Source of the DNA: Streptomyces yatensis
GTDB taxonomy: Bacteria; Actinomycetota; Actinomycetes; Streptomycetales; Streptomycetaceae
Direction: 5' to 3'
NCBI RefSeq assembly: GCF_018069625.1
Contig: NZ_CP072941.1
Coordinates: 8,742,001 to 8,806,000, forward strand
DNA length: 64,000 bases
Position 1 is the stretch's first letter, and every line of letters begins with the position of its first letter. A model generated the notes under the pieces. That model saw nothing but the letters and a program-made list of their open reading frames with translations, was not told where the DNA came from and ran no database searches. Made by a program: the position numbers and the translations under genes. This document shows positions 25,754 to 33,873 of the stretch, one piece after another.

Positions 25754-25864
25754 GGGGGCTCCACAAAAGGGGGTACGCCTCGACACCCGTACGCCACGAC
25801 GGTCAGCGCGGTACGGCGGAACGGGACAGAGGCGAGCGGGAGGAGTGAGGGGGGAGAAGAAAGG

Positions 25865-25948
25865 TCAGCGGAGGCCGGGACACGCGGCGGACGCCACCCG
25901 CAGCAGGTCGATATGACCGCGCGTGGTGAGCAGGGCTGACGTAGACAT
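25865..25948 (-). CDS. cysteine-type putative leader peptide upstream of ssu-like operon
   Basis: A 27-codon frame encodes a peptide whose core GHIDLLRVASAAC matches the actinobacterial leader peptides (HIDLLRV-x-S-A-x-C) found in front of sulfur-assimilation genes. It lies 111 bases before the permease start on the same strand. The presumed mechanism is ribosome behaviour at the cysteine codon linking downstream expression to cysteine supply. The match of the core motif and the position make this a strong call despite the small size; a clear attenuator stem was not resolved by eye. Confidence 0.8.
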   Translation of the reverse strand: MSTSALLTTRGHIDLLRVASAACPGLR

Positions 25949-26049
25949 GCCCTTGAAGTTAGCGACGGCGTCCGGAACCGGTCAACGGTGTCTTGCCCCT
26001 CGGACCTTTGTTGCGGGAGTTTTACGCGGTGGCGTACCAGGATGGTTCC

Positions 26050-26469
26050 ATGAGCACATTCCGTACCCACACCATCAACGTCACCACCGGCTCCACCGAG
26101 ACCGTCGCCGACCTCAGCGCCGACTGCGAGGCGTATCTACGGGAGGTGGCGGGCGGCGGCGACGGCCTGCTCAACATCTTCGTGCCGCATGCCACGGCCG
26201 GGATCGCGATCCTGGAGACGGGCGCCGGCAGCGACACCGATCTGCTCCTCGCACTGCGCGAGCTGCTCCCCGCCGACGACCGCTGGCGCCACCGCCACGG
26301 CAGCCCCGGCCACGGCCGCGACCACGTCCTCCCCGCCCTCGTACCCCCACACGCCACCCTCCCGGTCATCGGTGGCGGGCTGGCGCTGGGCACCTGGCAG
26401 TCGGTGTGCCTGGTGGACACGAACGTCGACAACCCCGACCGCCAGGTCCGGCTGAGTTTCCTGGGCTAG
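26050..26469 (+). CDS. YjbQ family protein (UPF0047)
   Basis: A 139-residue YjbQ-fold protein starting at an ATG after AGGATGG. Conserved features are NIFVPHATAGIAILETG, with the family's His, and the cluster WRHRHGSPGHGRDHVLPAL. The final LGTWQSVCLVD is the family's end motif. Members have weak thiamine-phosphate-synthase activity and bind a metal; the true function is unsettled. It is divergent from the importer operon. Confidence 0.88.
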   Translation: MSTFRTHTINVTTGSTETVADLSADCEAYLREVAGGGDGLLNIFVPHATAGIAILETGAGSDTDLLLALRELLPADDRWRHRHGSPGHGRDHVLPALVPPHATLPVIGGGLALGTWQSVCLVDTNVDNPDRQVRLSFLG

Positions 26470-26563
26470 GGCCTGTCCGGATGCCGCCTCGGCGGGATGA
26501 AGGGCCCGGAGACGACCGGGATAGTCTGGGCCCGCCAGTGAAGATCGTACATAGGCGGAGCAC

Positions 26564-26782
26564 ATGACAGACATCATGGAGACGGCGGCGCGCAAGGTGT
26601 TCGAGCGCTACGACCTCGACGGAGACGGTCTGGTCACCGCGGACGAATACCGGCAGGTCGTGGCGGAGCTGGAGGGCTCGGAGATCACCGCCGCGGAGGC
26701 CCAGGCGCTGATCGACTCGCTCGACACCAACGGCGACCGCCAGATGTCCTTCGAGGAGTTCTGGGCGGCCATGAACCGCTGA
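26564..26782 (+). CDS. two-EF-hand calcium-binding protein
   Basis: A 72-residue protein composed of two EF-hands. Loop 1 is DLDGDGLVTADE (residues 17-28) and loop 2 DTNGDRQMSFEE (residues 54-65). Both have acidic residues at positions 1, 3, 5 and 12 (Asn at position 3 of loop 2), so both should bind calcium. Similar small EF-hand proteins of unknown partner occur in Streptomyces. It is followed by a strong hairpin terminator. Confidence 0.92.
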   Translation: MTDIMETAARKVFERYDLDGDGLVTADEYRQVVAELEGSEITAAEAQALIDSLDTNGDRQMSFEEFWAAMNR

Positions 26783-26789
26783 CACCGCG

Positions 26790-26819
26790 GCCTCCGGCAC
26801 GTGTGAGCGTGCCGGAGGC
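26790..26819. terminator. bidirectional terminator between EF-hand and FtsX genes
   Basis: A perfect 12-base-pair stem (GCCTCCGGCACG / CGTGCCGGAGGC) with loop TGTGAG lies between converging genes. Confidence 0.8.
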
Positions 26820-26839
26820 AACGGGGGTCATGGGCGGGG

Positions 26840-29314
26840 TCACTCCCGCAGGCCCGCCAGTTCCACGGCCCGCCGGCGCAGGGCGAACGCGGCGGGGACG
26901 ACCGCCGAGATCACGGTGACCACCGTGCACACGCCCACCACCGTGCCGATGGCCGTCCAGGGGATTTCCACCGTGGCCCACACCGACAGCAGGGCCAGAG
27001 CACTCCACATGCCCGCCAGGTTGAGCCCGGCGACCAGGAGGCCCAGGACCGTGCCGACCGTGACCACGGTCAGCGCCTCGGCTGCCACCAGCCGCAGCAC
27101 CTGCCACGTGGTGGCTCCGGCCAGGCGCAGCACGGCCAGGTCGCGGACGCGGTCGGACGTCGCCATGACCATGGTGTTGGCCAGGGAGATGACCGTGTAG
27201 AGGAGGGCGACGCCGAGGACCAGGAGCAGGCCGAGCCGGGTCGTTCGGTTCGCGGTCTCGGGATAACTCGCCCTCAGCCATTGGTCTTTGGTGAAGACGT
27301 GCCCGCCGGTGGTGTGCACCGCGGCGCGCAGTCCGGTGGCCGCGGCGTCCGCGTCGGCACCGCGGGCGAGGGCGACGTCGATGCGGTCGACGGTGGTGCC
27401 CGGGGCGTTGCGCGGGGTGACGTAGACGCCGTTGTCACCGGTGCCGGTGGCCATCACCGCAGCGATCCGCAGCGACCTCTTCGTGCCGTCGCCGAGCCAC
27501 ACCCGCACACGCTCGCCCACGGTGTGCCGCTGCCACTCCTCGTTGACGATGATCGAGTCGTCATCGAGCTCGCTTGTCCTTCCGGAGCTGATGGGCAGCC
27601 GGGTCGTGGCGGCGAGCGGGCCGGGGTCCGCGGCACGGGCATCGGACTCGATGAGCGACGTACCGTCCTCCAGGGCATAGACCGCGCTCGAAGCGGTCGC
27701 GGACACCTCGACGCCGGGTACCTCGCGCAGCTTTCGCAGCGTCGCCGTGGCGAAGCCCGCCCCGTCGGCGGGGGTGATGACGAATGCGGCGGCCGTCTGC
27801 TGACGGGTCTCGATGGCCCTGGCCCGGTTCAGCGTCGCGGTGGCGCCCGGAAGCGAACCGGCGAGGGCGACCGCGACCAGTACGGGTGCCGCGATGGCGG
27901 CCGTGCGGCGTACGCCGGCGGCGGCGTTCTCCCGCACCAGCATGCCGCCGGCACCGGGCAGCCGGGCCGGGAGCCAGGTGATCAGCCGGGTCAGCGGTCG
28001 CACCACCACCGGCGCGAGCAGCGCGACCGCGGTGATCAGCAGCATCGGCCGGCTCACATAGGTCTTCCGATGCAGCAGCTCATCCGGGTCCGTGACCAGG
28101 GCCAGGCACAGTGTCACGGTGGCGGTCACCAGCAGGGCCAGGCCGGACAGCCGGCGCCCCCGGGTCATCGTCCCGATGTCCACGGACGCCTCGCGCAGTG
28201 CCTGTGCGGGGCCGGTGCGGCCGGCTCGCCAGGACGCGGCTGCCGCGCCGCACAGCGCGATGAGCAGTCCCGTCCAGAAGGCCAGGTGGTACGGCCAGAC
28301 GTGGTCGCCGATGGTGAACCAGCTCGGCGCGAGATCACCGTCGACCACCCAGCCGACCAGCCGCGGCGCACCGAACGCGCCGATCAGACAGCCGGTGGCC
28401 GAGGCGAGCACACCGACCACGAGGGCTTCGGCGAACACCATCCGGCGGATCTGGCTCGGAGTCGCTCCCGCCGTGCGCAGCAGCCCGAACTCCCGGCGCC
28501 GCTGGGCGACCGCGAACGCGAAGGTGGAGGCCACCACGAACACCGACACGAAGGCGCTGACCCCGCCGGCCGTGCCGAACATGGCGTTCATGGCCGTCAG
28601 GGCCTCGCTGTCCCGGTCCGGGGCGGGATCGGCGTAGCGGCGTCCCGCCCCGGTGAGGACCCGGACGCCGTCGCTGCCGCGCACGGCCTCGCGTACCGCC
28701 GCCGGGTCGGCCTCGACGACCAACTGCAAGGAGTCCGGGGAGAGTTGGGCCGCGCGCGCGTCGGTGTAGAAGACGGCGTTCTCGAAGTCGCGCCGCGCGA
28801 CGGTTCCGACGACACGTACGGCGCCGCGATCGGTCCGTACACGCTCGCCCGGTTTCGCCCAGTCCCCGCTGACCACGACCTCGTCGGCCGCGCGGGGTGG
28901 GCGTCCCGCATCGATCCGGTACGGGGTGAAGGCGGCAGTCGACCAGGGATGCCCCACCAGGTCCTTCGGCCCGCCCCGCGCTCGTACGGTGAAGGACCGG
29001 TCCGCGACGACGTCGCCGAGCCTTCTCAGCTTCGCGACGGTCCCGGCGGGCACGGCGCGCGGGTGTGCCAGCTTCCGGACCCGGACGCCGACCGGGGTGG
29101 GCACCCGCAGGGTGTCGGCCCCCTTGACCACGACCGGCGCGGCGGCGAACCGCTCGGGCGCGCGGGCGGGTGCCTCCAGTGACGAGGCGAGGGCCAGGCC
29201 CATCACCGCGGTCAGCGCGACGCCGAGTGAGAGGGCGACGAAGCTGCCGACACAGGTGACCCAGCGAGTGCGCAGGGTGCCCAGGGCGACACTCAGCACG
29301 GCACGGCCTCCCAC
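26840..29314 (-). CDS. FtsX-like ABC transporter permease
   Basis: An 824-residue permease with two FtsX-type membrane blocks. Each has three helices after a large extracytoplasmic loop (segments near AFVSVFVVASTFAFAVAQRR and LLLVLGVALLYTVISLANTM). There is an additional N-terminal helix, SFVALSLGVALTAVMGLALA. It overlaps its ATPase gene by 22 bases. Together with the nearby divergent histidine kinase and response regulator it resembles the peptide- or antibiotic-sensing exporters of Gram-positive bacteria. The exported or sensed compound is unknown. Confidence 0.88.
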   Translation of the reverse strand: MGGRAVLSVALGTLRTRWVTCVGSFVALSLGVALTAVMGLALASSLEAPARAPERFAAAPVVVKGADTLRVPTPVGVRVRKLAHPRAVPAGTVAKLRRLGDVVADRSFTVRARGGPKDLVGHPWSTAAFTPYRIDAGRPPRAADEVVVSGDWAKPGERVRTDRGAVRVVGTVARRDFENAVFYTDARAAQLSPDSLQLVVEADPAAVREAVRGSDGVRVLTGAGRRYADPAPDRDSEALTAMNAMFGTAGGVSAFVSVFVVASTFAFAVAQRRREFGLLRTAGATPSQIRRMVFAEALVVGVLASATGCLIGAFGAPRLVGWVVDGDLAPSWFTIGDHVWPYHLAFWTGLLIALCGAAAASWRAGRTGPAQALREASVDIGTMTRGRRLSGLALLVTATVTLCLALVTDPDELLHRKTYVSRPMLLITAVALLAPVVVRPLTRLITWLPARLPGAGGMLVRENAAAGVRRTAAIAAPVLVAVALAGSLPGATATLNRARAIETRQQTAAAFVITPADGAGFATATLRKLREVPGVEVSATASSAVYALEDGTSLIESDARAADPGPLAATTRLPISSGRTSELDDDSIIVNEEWQRHTVGERVRVWLGDGTKRSLRIAAVMATGTGDNGVYVTPRNAPGTTVDRIDVALARGADADAAATGLRAAVHTTGGHVFTKDQWLRASYPETANRTTRLGLLLVLGVALLYTVISLANTMVMATSDRVRDLAVLRLAGATTWQVLRLVAAEALTVVTVGTVLGLLVAGLNLAGMWSALALLSVWATVEIPWTAIGTVVGVCTVVTVISAVVPAAFALRRRAVELAGLRE

Positions 29315-30030
29315 GTGGCCATGCGCGCGGCGATGGTGCCGGCACCGGCCCCGGCCAACTCGCCGCTCACCCGCCCGTCGACGAGGAAGAGCACCCGGTC
29401 GGCGTAGGAGGCGGCCACCGGGTCGTGCGTGACCATGACGATCGTCTGGCCCTCGCCGTCCACCATGCCGCGCAGCAGGGCCAGCACCTCACGGCCGGTC
29501 CGCGAGTCGAGGGCACCGGTCGGTTCGTCGCCGAAGAGCACATCGGGCCGGGTGATCAGGGCGCGGGCCAGGGCGACGCGCTGCTGCTGGCCGCCGGACA
29601 GCTCCGCCGGCCGGTGCCGCGCCCGCTCGCCGAGTCCGACCTGCCGGAGCACCTCACGCACCCGGGCCGTGGAGGGGCGGTGCCCGCCGAGGCGCAGGGG
29701 CAGGGTCACGTTCTGCTCGGCGGTCAGGGACGGCAGCAGGTTGAACGCCTGGAACACGAACCCGACGCGCCGGCGGCGCAGCAGCGTCAGCTTGGTCTCG
29801 CTCAGCGTCGTCAGCTCGGTCCCGCACAGGGTGACCGATCCCGACGTGGGCCGGTCCAGCCCCGCTGCGCACTGCAGCAGGGTCGACTTGCCCGAGCCGG
29901 AGGGGCCCATGACGGCGGTGAACGTTCCCCGGGGGAACGAGAGCGAGACCTGGTCGAGCGCCGTCACCGCGCCCTCGCCGGTTCCGTGGCGTCTGCTGAC
30001 GGAGCGCATCCGGATCGCCTCATCGTTCAT
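29293..30030 (-). CDS. ABC transporter ATP-binding protein (MacB/LolD-like)
   Basis: A 245-residue ATPase; AAGGAG lies 8 bases before the ATG at 30030. Walker A is GPSGSGKST, signature [15 protein letters not shown], Walker [14 protein letters not shown] and switch His in [11 protein letters not shown]. These are the motifs of the LolD/MacB type that pairs with FtsX-like permeases. It is translationally coupled to the permease that follows and divergent from the sensor kinase at 30179. Confidence 0.92.
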   Translation of the reverse strand: MNDEAIRMRSVSRRHGTGEGAVTALDQVSLSFPRGTFTAVMGPSGSGKSTLLQCAAGLDRPTSGSVTLCGTELTTLSETKLTLLRRRRVGFVFQAFNLLPSLTAEQNVTLPLRLGGHRPSTARVREVLRQVGLGERARHRPAELSGGQQQRVALARALITRPDVLFGDEPTGALDSRTGREVLALLRGMVDGEGQTIVMVTHDPVAASYADRVLFLVDGRVSGELAGAGAGTIAARMATWEAVPC

Positions 30031-30178
30031 GTCCCCTTCTCCTTCTGGTCGGTGACTCCACGAAACCGGAGGCGGGCCCCGCGACGCAGTACGGCAGAAC
30101 CGAGTCCTGGGGTAGGGCCAGGCATACCCCCGATGGTCCGCCTGACCCGATGGCGCCGGCGGAGCGGGGCCTTCTACG

Positions 30179-31477
30179 GTGACCTCCATGCACCCGCGGA
30201 ATGTGTGGCACGCCATGTCCGGGCCGGGCTTCCTGCTGTCCTCGTGGCCGTGGCGGTCCGCCGGATACCTGCTCACCGGGGCGGTGACCGGTGCCGTGGC
30301 CCTCGTGGTGATCGCGGCCACGGCGGCGGCCGGAGTGGTTCTCGCCATCGTGCTGGTGGGGCTCCCGCTGCTCGTTCTCGCGGCCCTCGCCGGTATCCCG
30401 GTGGCCTGGGTGGAACGGCACAGGATGCGCCTGATCGACGTGGGCCCGGCCGTCGACCAGCACCGGGCGCCCAGTGCCCCTGGCCTGTGGGCCTGGCTGA
30501 CCTGTCGCATGAGGGAGCAGGCGACGTGGCGGGAGCTGGGCCATGCCCTGCTGTTCGCCGTGCTGTTGTGGCCGGTCGACGCGCTCGTCGTCGCGGTTGC
30601 CCTGCTCGCCCCGCTGTCGATGGTCGCGACGCCGCTGCTGATGCGCACGGTCGGTGGCGGTGAGGAGGTGAAGGTGCTCAAGCTGTGGACCGTCACCACC
30701 TGGCCGGCGGCCTTCGCCATGGCCGTGCTCGGGGTGGTGCTCCTGGGGCTGTGCGGCTATGTCCTGGGGGTGGTGGCCGGTGCCCGGGCCGCACTGACGC
30801 GTGTGCTCATCGCTTCGCGCGAGGCCGACCTGGGCACGCGGGTCGTCGAGTTGACCCGCTCCCGCCTTCGGCTGGTGGACGCCTTCGAGGCGGAACGGCG
30901 CCGCATCGAGCGAGATCTGCACGACGGGGCGCAGCAACGGCTGGTGGTGCTGACGATGACGCTCGGCCTGGCCCGCCTGGACGTACCTCCCGGGCCGGTC
31001 GCCGATCAGCTCGCCAAGGCTCATGAGGAGGCGGAGACGGCCCTCGAGGAGCTGCGCGAACTCATCCACGGCATCCACCCCAAGGTGCTGTCGGACCACG
31101 GTCTCCCCGCGGCCGTCGCCGACGCCGCGGACCGCTCCGCGATCCCCGTGGACGTGGAGCTGGCCCTGCCCGGACGGCTGCCCCAAGCGGTCGAGGCCGC
31201 CGCCTACTTCGTGGTGTGCGAGGCCCTCACCAACATCGCCCGGCACAGCGGGGCGAGCCGTGCGGAGGTGAGCGGGAGCCACCGGGACGGACGGCTCTTC
31301 CTCCACGTGCGCGACAACGGCCGGGGCGGTGCGGACGCCGCCGCCGGAACCGGTCTGACCGGACTCGCGGACCGGGTTTCGGCACTGAATGGGAGAATCG
31401 CCCTGTCCAGTCCGCCGGGCGGACCGACCCTGTTGCGTGTGGAGTTTCCTTGCGTACGGACCGATCGCTCCGCGTAG
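30179..31477 (+). CDS. sensor histidine kinase (HisKA_3 type)
   Basis: A 432-residue kinase. The N-terminal half is a membrane sensor with four hydrophobic segments (about residues 29-75, 121-155 and 176-200). The dimerisation domain has phosphoacceptor His248 in RRRIERDLHDGAQQRL. The ATPase part has CEALTNIARHSGAS as N box and VRDNGRGGADAAAGTGLTGL as G box. It is of the NarX/DesK/LiaS type. The response-regulator gene overlaps its end by 28 bases. GTG at 30179 and ATG at 30188 are alternative starts. It probably controls the divergent ABC exporter. Confidence 0.9.
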   Translation: MTSMHPRNVWHAMSGPGFLLSSWPWRSAGYLLTGAVTGAVALVVIAATAAAGVVLAIVLVGLPLLVLAALAGIPVAWVERHRMRLIDVGPAVDQHRAPSAPGLWAWLTCRMREQATWRELGHALLFAVLLWPVDALVVAVALLAPLSMVATPLLMRTVGGGEEVKVLKLWTVTTWPAAFAMAVLGVVLLGLCGYVLGVVAGARAALTRVLIASREADLGTRVVELTRSRLRLVDAFEAERRRIERDLHDGAQQRLVVLTMTLGLARLDVPPGPVADQLAKAHEEAETALEELRELIHGIHPKVLSDHGLPAAVADAADRSAIPVDVELALPGRLPQAVEAAAYFVVCEALTNIARHSGASRAEVSGSHRDGRLFLHVRDNGRGGADAAAGTGLTGLADRVSALNGRIALSSPPGGPTLLRVEFPCVRTDRSA

Positions 31478-32109
31478 TACTGGCCGAGGACAGCGTGCTG
31501 CTGAGAGAAGGGCTCATCGGGCTGCTCGGCCGCTGCGGGCATGACGTCGTCGCGGCCGTGGGGGACGCTCCCGCGCTGCTCGCCGCGGTCGAGGAGCACG
31601 CTCCCGACATCGTCCTGACGGATGTGCGCATGCCCCCGGGGTTCCAGGACGAGGGGCTGCACGCGGCGGTGCGACTGCGCGGGAAGCGGCCCACGCTGCC
31701 CGTCCTGGTCCTCAGCCAGTACGTGCAGCGGACCTACGCCTCGGAACTGCTGGACTCCGGTGACGGCACGGGCGTCGGCTATCTGCTGAAGGACCGGGTC
31801 GGGCAGGTGGCGGATTTCGTGGACGCCCTGTGCGAGGTCGCGGACGGCGGCACCGTCGTGGACCCCGAAGTGGTGCGCCTGCTGCTGAGACGGCACCGCG
31901 ATCCCCTGGAACGGCTCACCGCGCGGGAGCGGGAGGTTCTGGGGCTGATCGCGGAGGGCAAGTCGAACGGTGCCATCGCCCGGCAACTGGTCGTGTCCGA
32001 GGCCGCCGTGGGCAAGCACATCAGCAGCATCCTCAGCAAGCTGGACCTTCCGCCGGCGGACGAGACACACCGCAGGGTGCTGGCCGTGCTCGCCTACTTG
32101 CGCGCGTGA
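31450..32109 (+). CDS. NarL/LuxR-type response regulator
   Basis: A 219-residue response regulator. I chose the TTG at 31450 because GGAG lies 5 bases upstream and the product begins exactly at the receiver domain (LRVVLAEDSVLLREGLI). Acidic Glu13-Asp14, phosphoacceptor Asp58 in IVLTDVRMPP and the Lys of LLKDRVGQ are all present. The C-terminal LuxR HTH reads LTAREREVLGLIAEGKSNGA then VSEAAVGKHISSIL. It overlaps the kinase gene and must be translationally coupled to it. Confidence 0.92.
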   Translation: MRTDRSLRVVLAEDSVLLREGLIGLLGRCGHDVVAAVGDAPALLAAVEEHAPDIVLTDVRMPPGFQDEGLHAAVRLRGKRPTLPVLVLSQYVQRTYASELLDSGDGTGVGYLLKDRVGQVADFVDALCEVADGGTVVDPEVVRLLLRRHRDPLERLTAREREVLGLIAEGKSNGAIARQLVVSEAAVGKHISSILSKLDLPPADETHRRVLAVLAYLRA

Positions 32110-32159
32110 CGCGGAGGGCCCGGCGGCGAGCGGTTGCGGCGCCCCCTTGCTGGACGCCC

Positions 32160-32198
32160 GACGGCCGCCGACTCCGGACAGTGGAGTCGGCGGCCGTC
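32160..32198. terminator. strong bidirectional terminator
   Basis: A perfect 16-base-pair stem with a 7-base loop (GGACAGT), starting GACGGCCGCCGACTCC, lies between the converging regulator and carboxypeptidase genes. Confidence 0.85.
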
Positions 32199-32222
32199 TG
32201 GTGAGCCCTGGAGGGCAGCGGG

Positions 32223-33566
32223 CTACGCCCAGCAGCCGTTGACCGTGGCCGCGAGGCCGTCGAGGGTGTCCTTGGTGGCGGCCGGGTCGGCCGAGGACTG
32301 GTTCTCGATGAAGGAGAAGACCTTCCACCGGCCGTCCGCCGCCTTCGTCAGGCCGCTCAGCGCGATGGCGCCGGTCAGGGTGCCCGTCTTGGCCTTGACC
32401 TGGCCGACGGCGCACTGGGAGTCAGCGGTGTCGAAGCGGCCCCACTCGGGCCCCAGGGTGCTGCCCGCCTCGCCCGCCACCGGCAGGCCCTCGTCGATGG
32501 AGCGCAGCCGATGGCTGTAGCGCGGATCGGTGAGCAGATCGAGGATGTCCGCGACGGTCCGGGCCGGGATGCGGTCCGCGCGGGAGAGCCCGCTGCCGTC
32601 GTAGATCTCGAAGTTCTCCATCGAGACGCCGTAGCGCCGGCTGAGGACGTCCCGCACCACGGCCGTGCCGTCCTCGAAGGTGGCGGGCTTACCGGCGGCG
32701 ATCGCCGTCATGCGTAGCATCGTTTCGGCAATGTCGTTGTTGCTCGTCTTGAGCATCTTCTTGACCGTCTCGGCCAGCGTCGGGGACAGATGCTGTCCCA
32801 CCGGCACGTCCGTGGCCGACGCCGTGCCGCGGGTGACCTCACCGTCGACGGTGACACCCTGGTCGGCGAGCTGCTGGGCGAAGACCTTCCCCGCGTCGAT
32901 GGAGGTGTCCGCGGACAGCTTTCCGTCCACCACCAGGGAGCGCACCGGCGCGACCTGGTCGTCGTAGTACGAGTCGTTCCAGCCGTTGGCCAGGGACGGC
33001 TCGGCGAAGAGGCTGTCGTCGATACGGACCTTCACCGAACCCAGGCCCGCGCTCTTGACCCCGGCGGCGGCGGACTTGGCGAGCTCGGTGACGTCGGCGG
33101 TGCTCAGCAGCCGGTCGCCGCCGCCTATGAGGGTCAGCGTGCCATCGCCGTAGACCACCTTGGTGGTGAACCGGTGCTCGGGGCCGAGCACGGTCAGCGC
33201 CGCCGTGGCGGTGGCCAGCTTGGCGTTGGACGCGGGCATCAGCGCGGTGTCGGCGTCATGCCCCCAGATCACCTTGTCCGACTTGGAGTCCAGCACGATG
33301 CCGCTGAAGGTGTCGCCGAGGCTCGGGTTCTGGGCGCGGGTGTTGAGGTTGTCCGCGATCTTCTGCTCGGCGGGGTCGAGCCCGTCGGCGGCCACGGACT
33401 GGGTGGCCGTGGTGGTCTTGGCGCTCTTGTCGGCGGCGAGCGCCGACGGAGCGGACAGCAGCGCACCGGTGACCGGGACGGCGGCGATGATGAACGCGCG
33501 GCGGACCGCGAGGCTCATGGGCTTGGCTTTGCGATGACGCCCACTGGACGAGTTCGCGCTGGACAT
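32223..33566 (-). CDS. dacB: D-alanyl-D-alanine carboxypeptidase / PBP4-type (peptidase S13)
   Basis: A 447-residue exported enzyme; GGAG precedes the ATG at 33566. A signal segment (SLAVRRAFIIAAVPVTGALL, then APSALA) follows a basic N terminus. The penicillin-binding triad is intact: SNAK in LMPASNAKLATATAAL, SNN in KTSNNDIAETML and KTG in KAKTGTLTGAIAL. It removes terminal D-alanine from, or cleaves cross-links in, peptidoglycan outside the membrane. A 12-base palindrome lies in its upstream region. Confidence 0.92.
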   Translation of the reverse strand: MSSANSSSGRHRKAKPMSLAVRRAFIIAAVPVTGALLSAPSALAADKSAKTTTATQSVAADGLDPAEQKIADNLNTRAQNPSLGDTFSGIVLDSKSDKVIWGHDADTALMPASNAKLATATAALTVLGPEHRFTTKVVYGDGTLTLIGGGDRLLSTADVTELAKSAAAGVKSAGLGSVKVRIDDSLFAEPSLANGWNDSYYDDQVAPVRSLVVDGKLSADTSIDAGKVFAQQLADQGVTVDGEVTRGTASATDVPVGQHLSPTLAETVKKMLKTSNNDIAETMLRMTAIAAGKPATFEDGTAVVRDVLSRRYGVSMENFEIYDGSGLSRADRIPARTVADILDLLTDPRYSHRLRSIDEGLPVAGEAGSTLGPEWGRFDTADSQCAVGQVKAKTGTLTGAIALSGLTKAADGRWKVFSFIENQSSADPAATKDTLDGLAATVNGCWA

Positions 33567-33873
33567 GGGGGGCTCCGCGGGCGAAGGGGTGACGGGGGTA
33601 CAGCGAAGTAAGCACTTTAACCGGAACTGATCAGTTGCAGATCGCCGGGCCGTGGACATGTGGTGAAGCCACTAGGGAGATGTGCCGATGCGCCGACTCC
33701 TCCGGCTATTTACGAGATGTTGCGACCACCGTTGAGAACGATCGCCTCGCTGTCCGTATCCATCGGCGTCGCGCCGTGCCCTCCGCCCCGGGACGGGGGT
33801 GAGGGGGCGCGGCCCGACGTGGCCGAGGGCAAGACGTCCCCGGCGTATGAGGACTGCCGATGAGGGGCGAAGG
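33567..33873. other. divergent intergenic region with a 12-base palindrome and a tiny ORF
   Basis: The perfect palindrome AACTGATCAGTT (33625-33636) lies 59 bases upstream of the carboxypeptidase start and is a possible operator. A 15-codon frame at 33688-33735 (plus strand) with GGGAG upstream is rich in otherwise rare codons (CTA, TTT, AGA). Coding status of that frame is doubtful. Confidence 0.4.
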
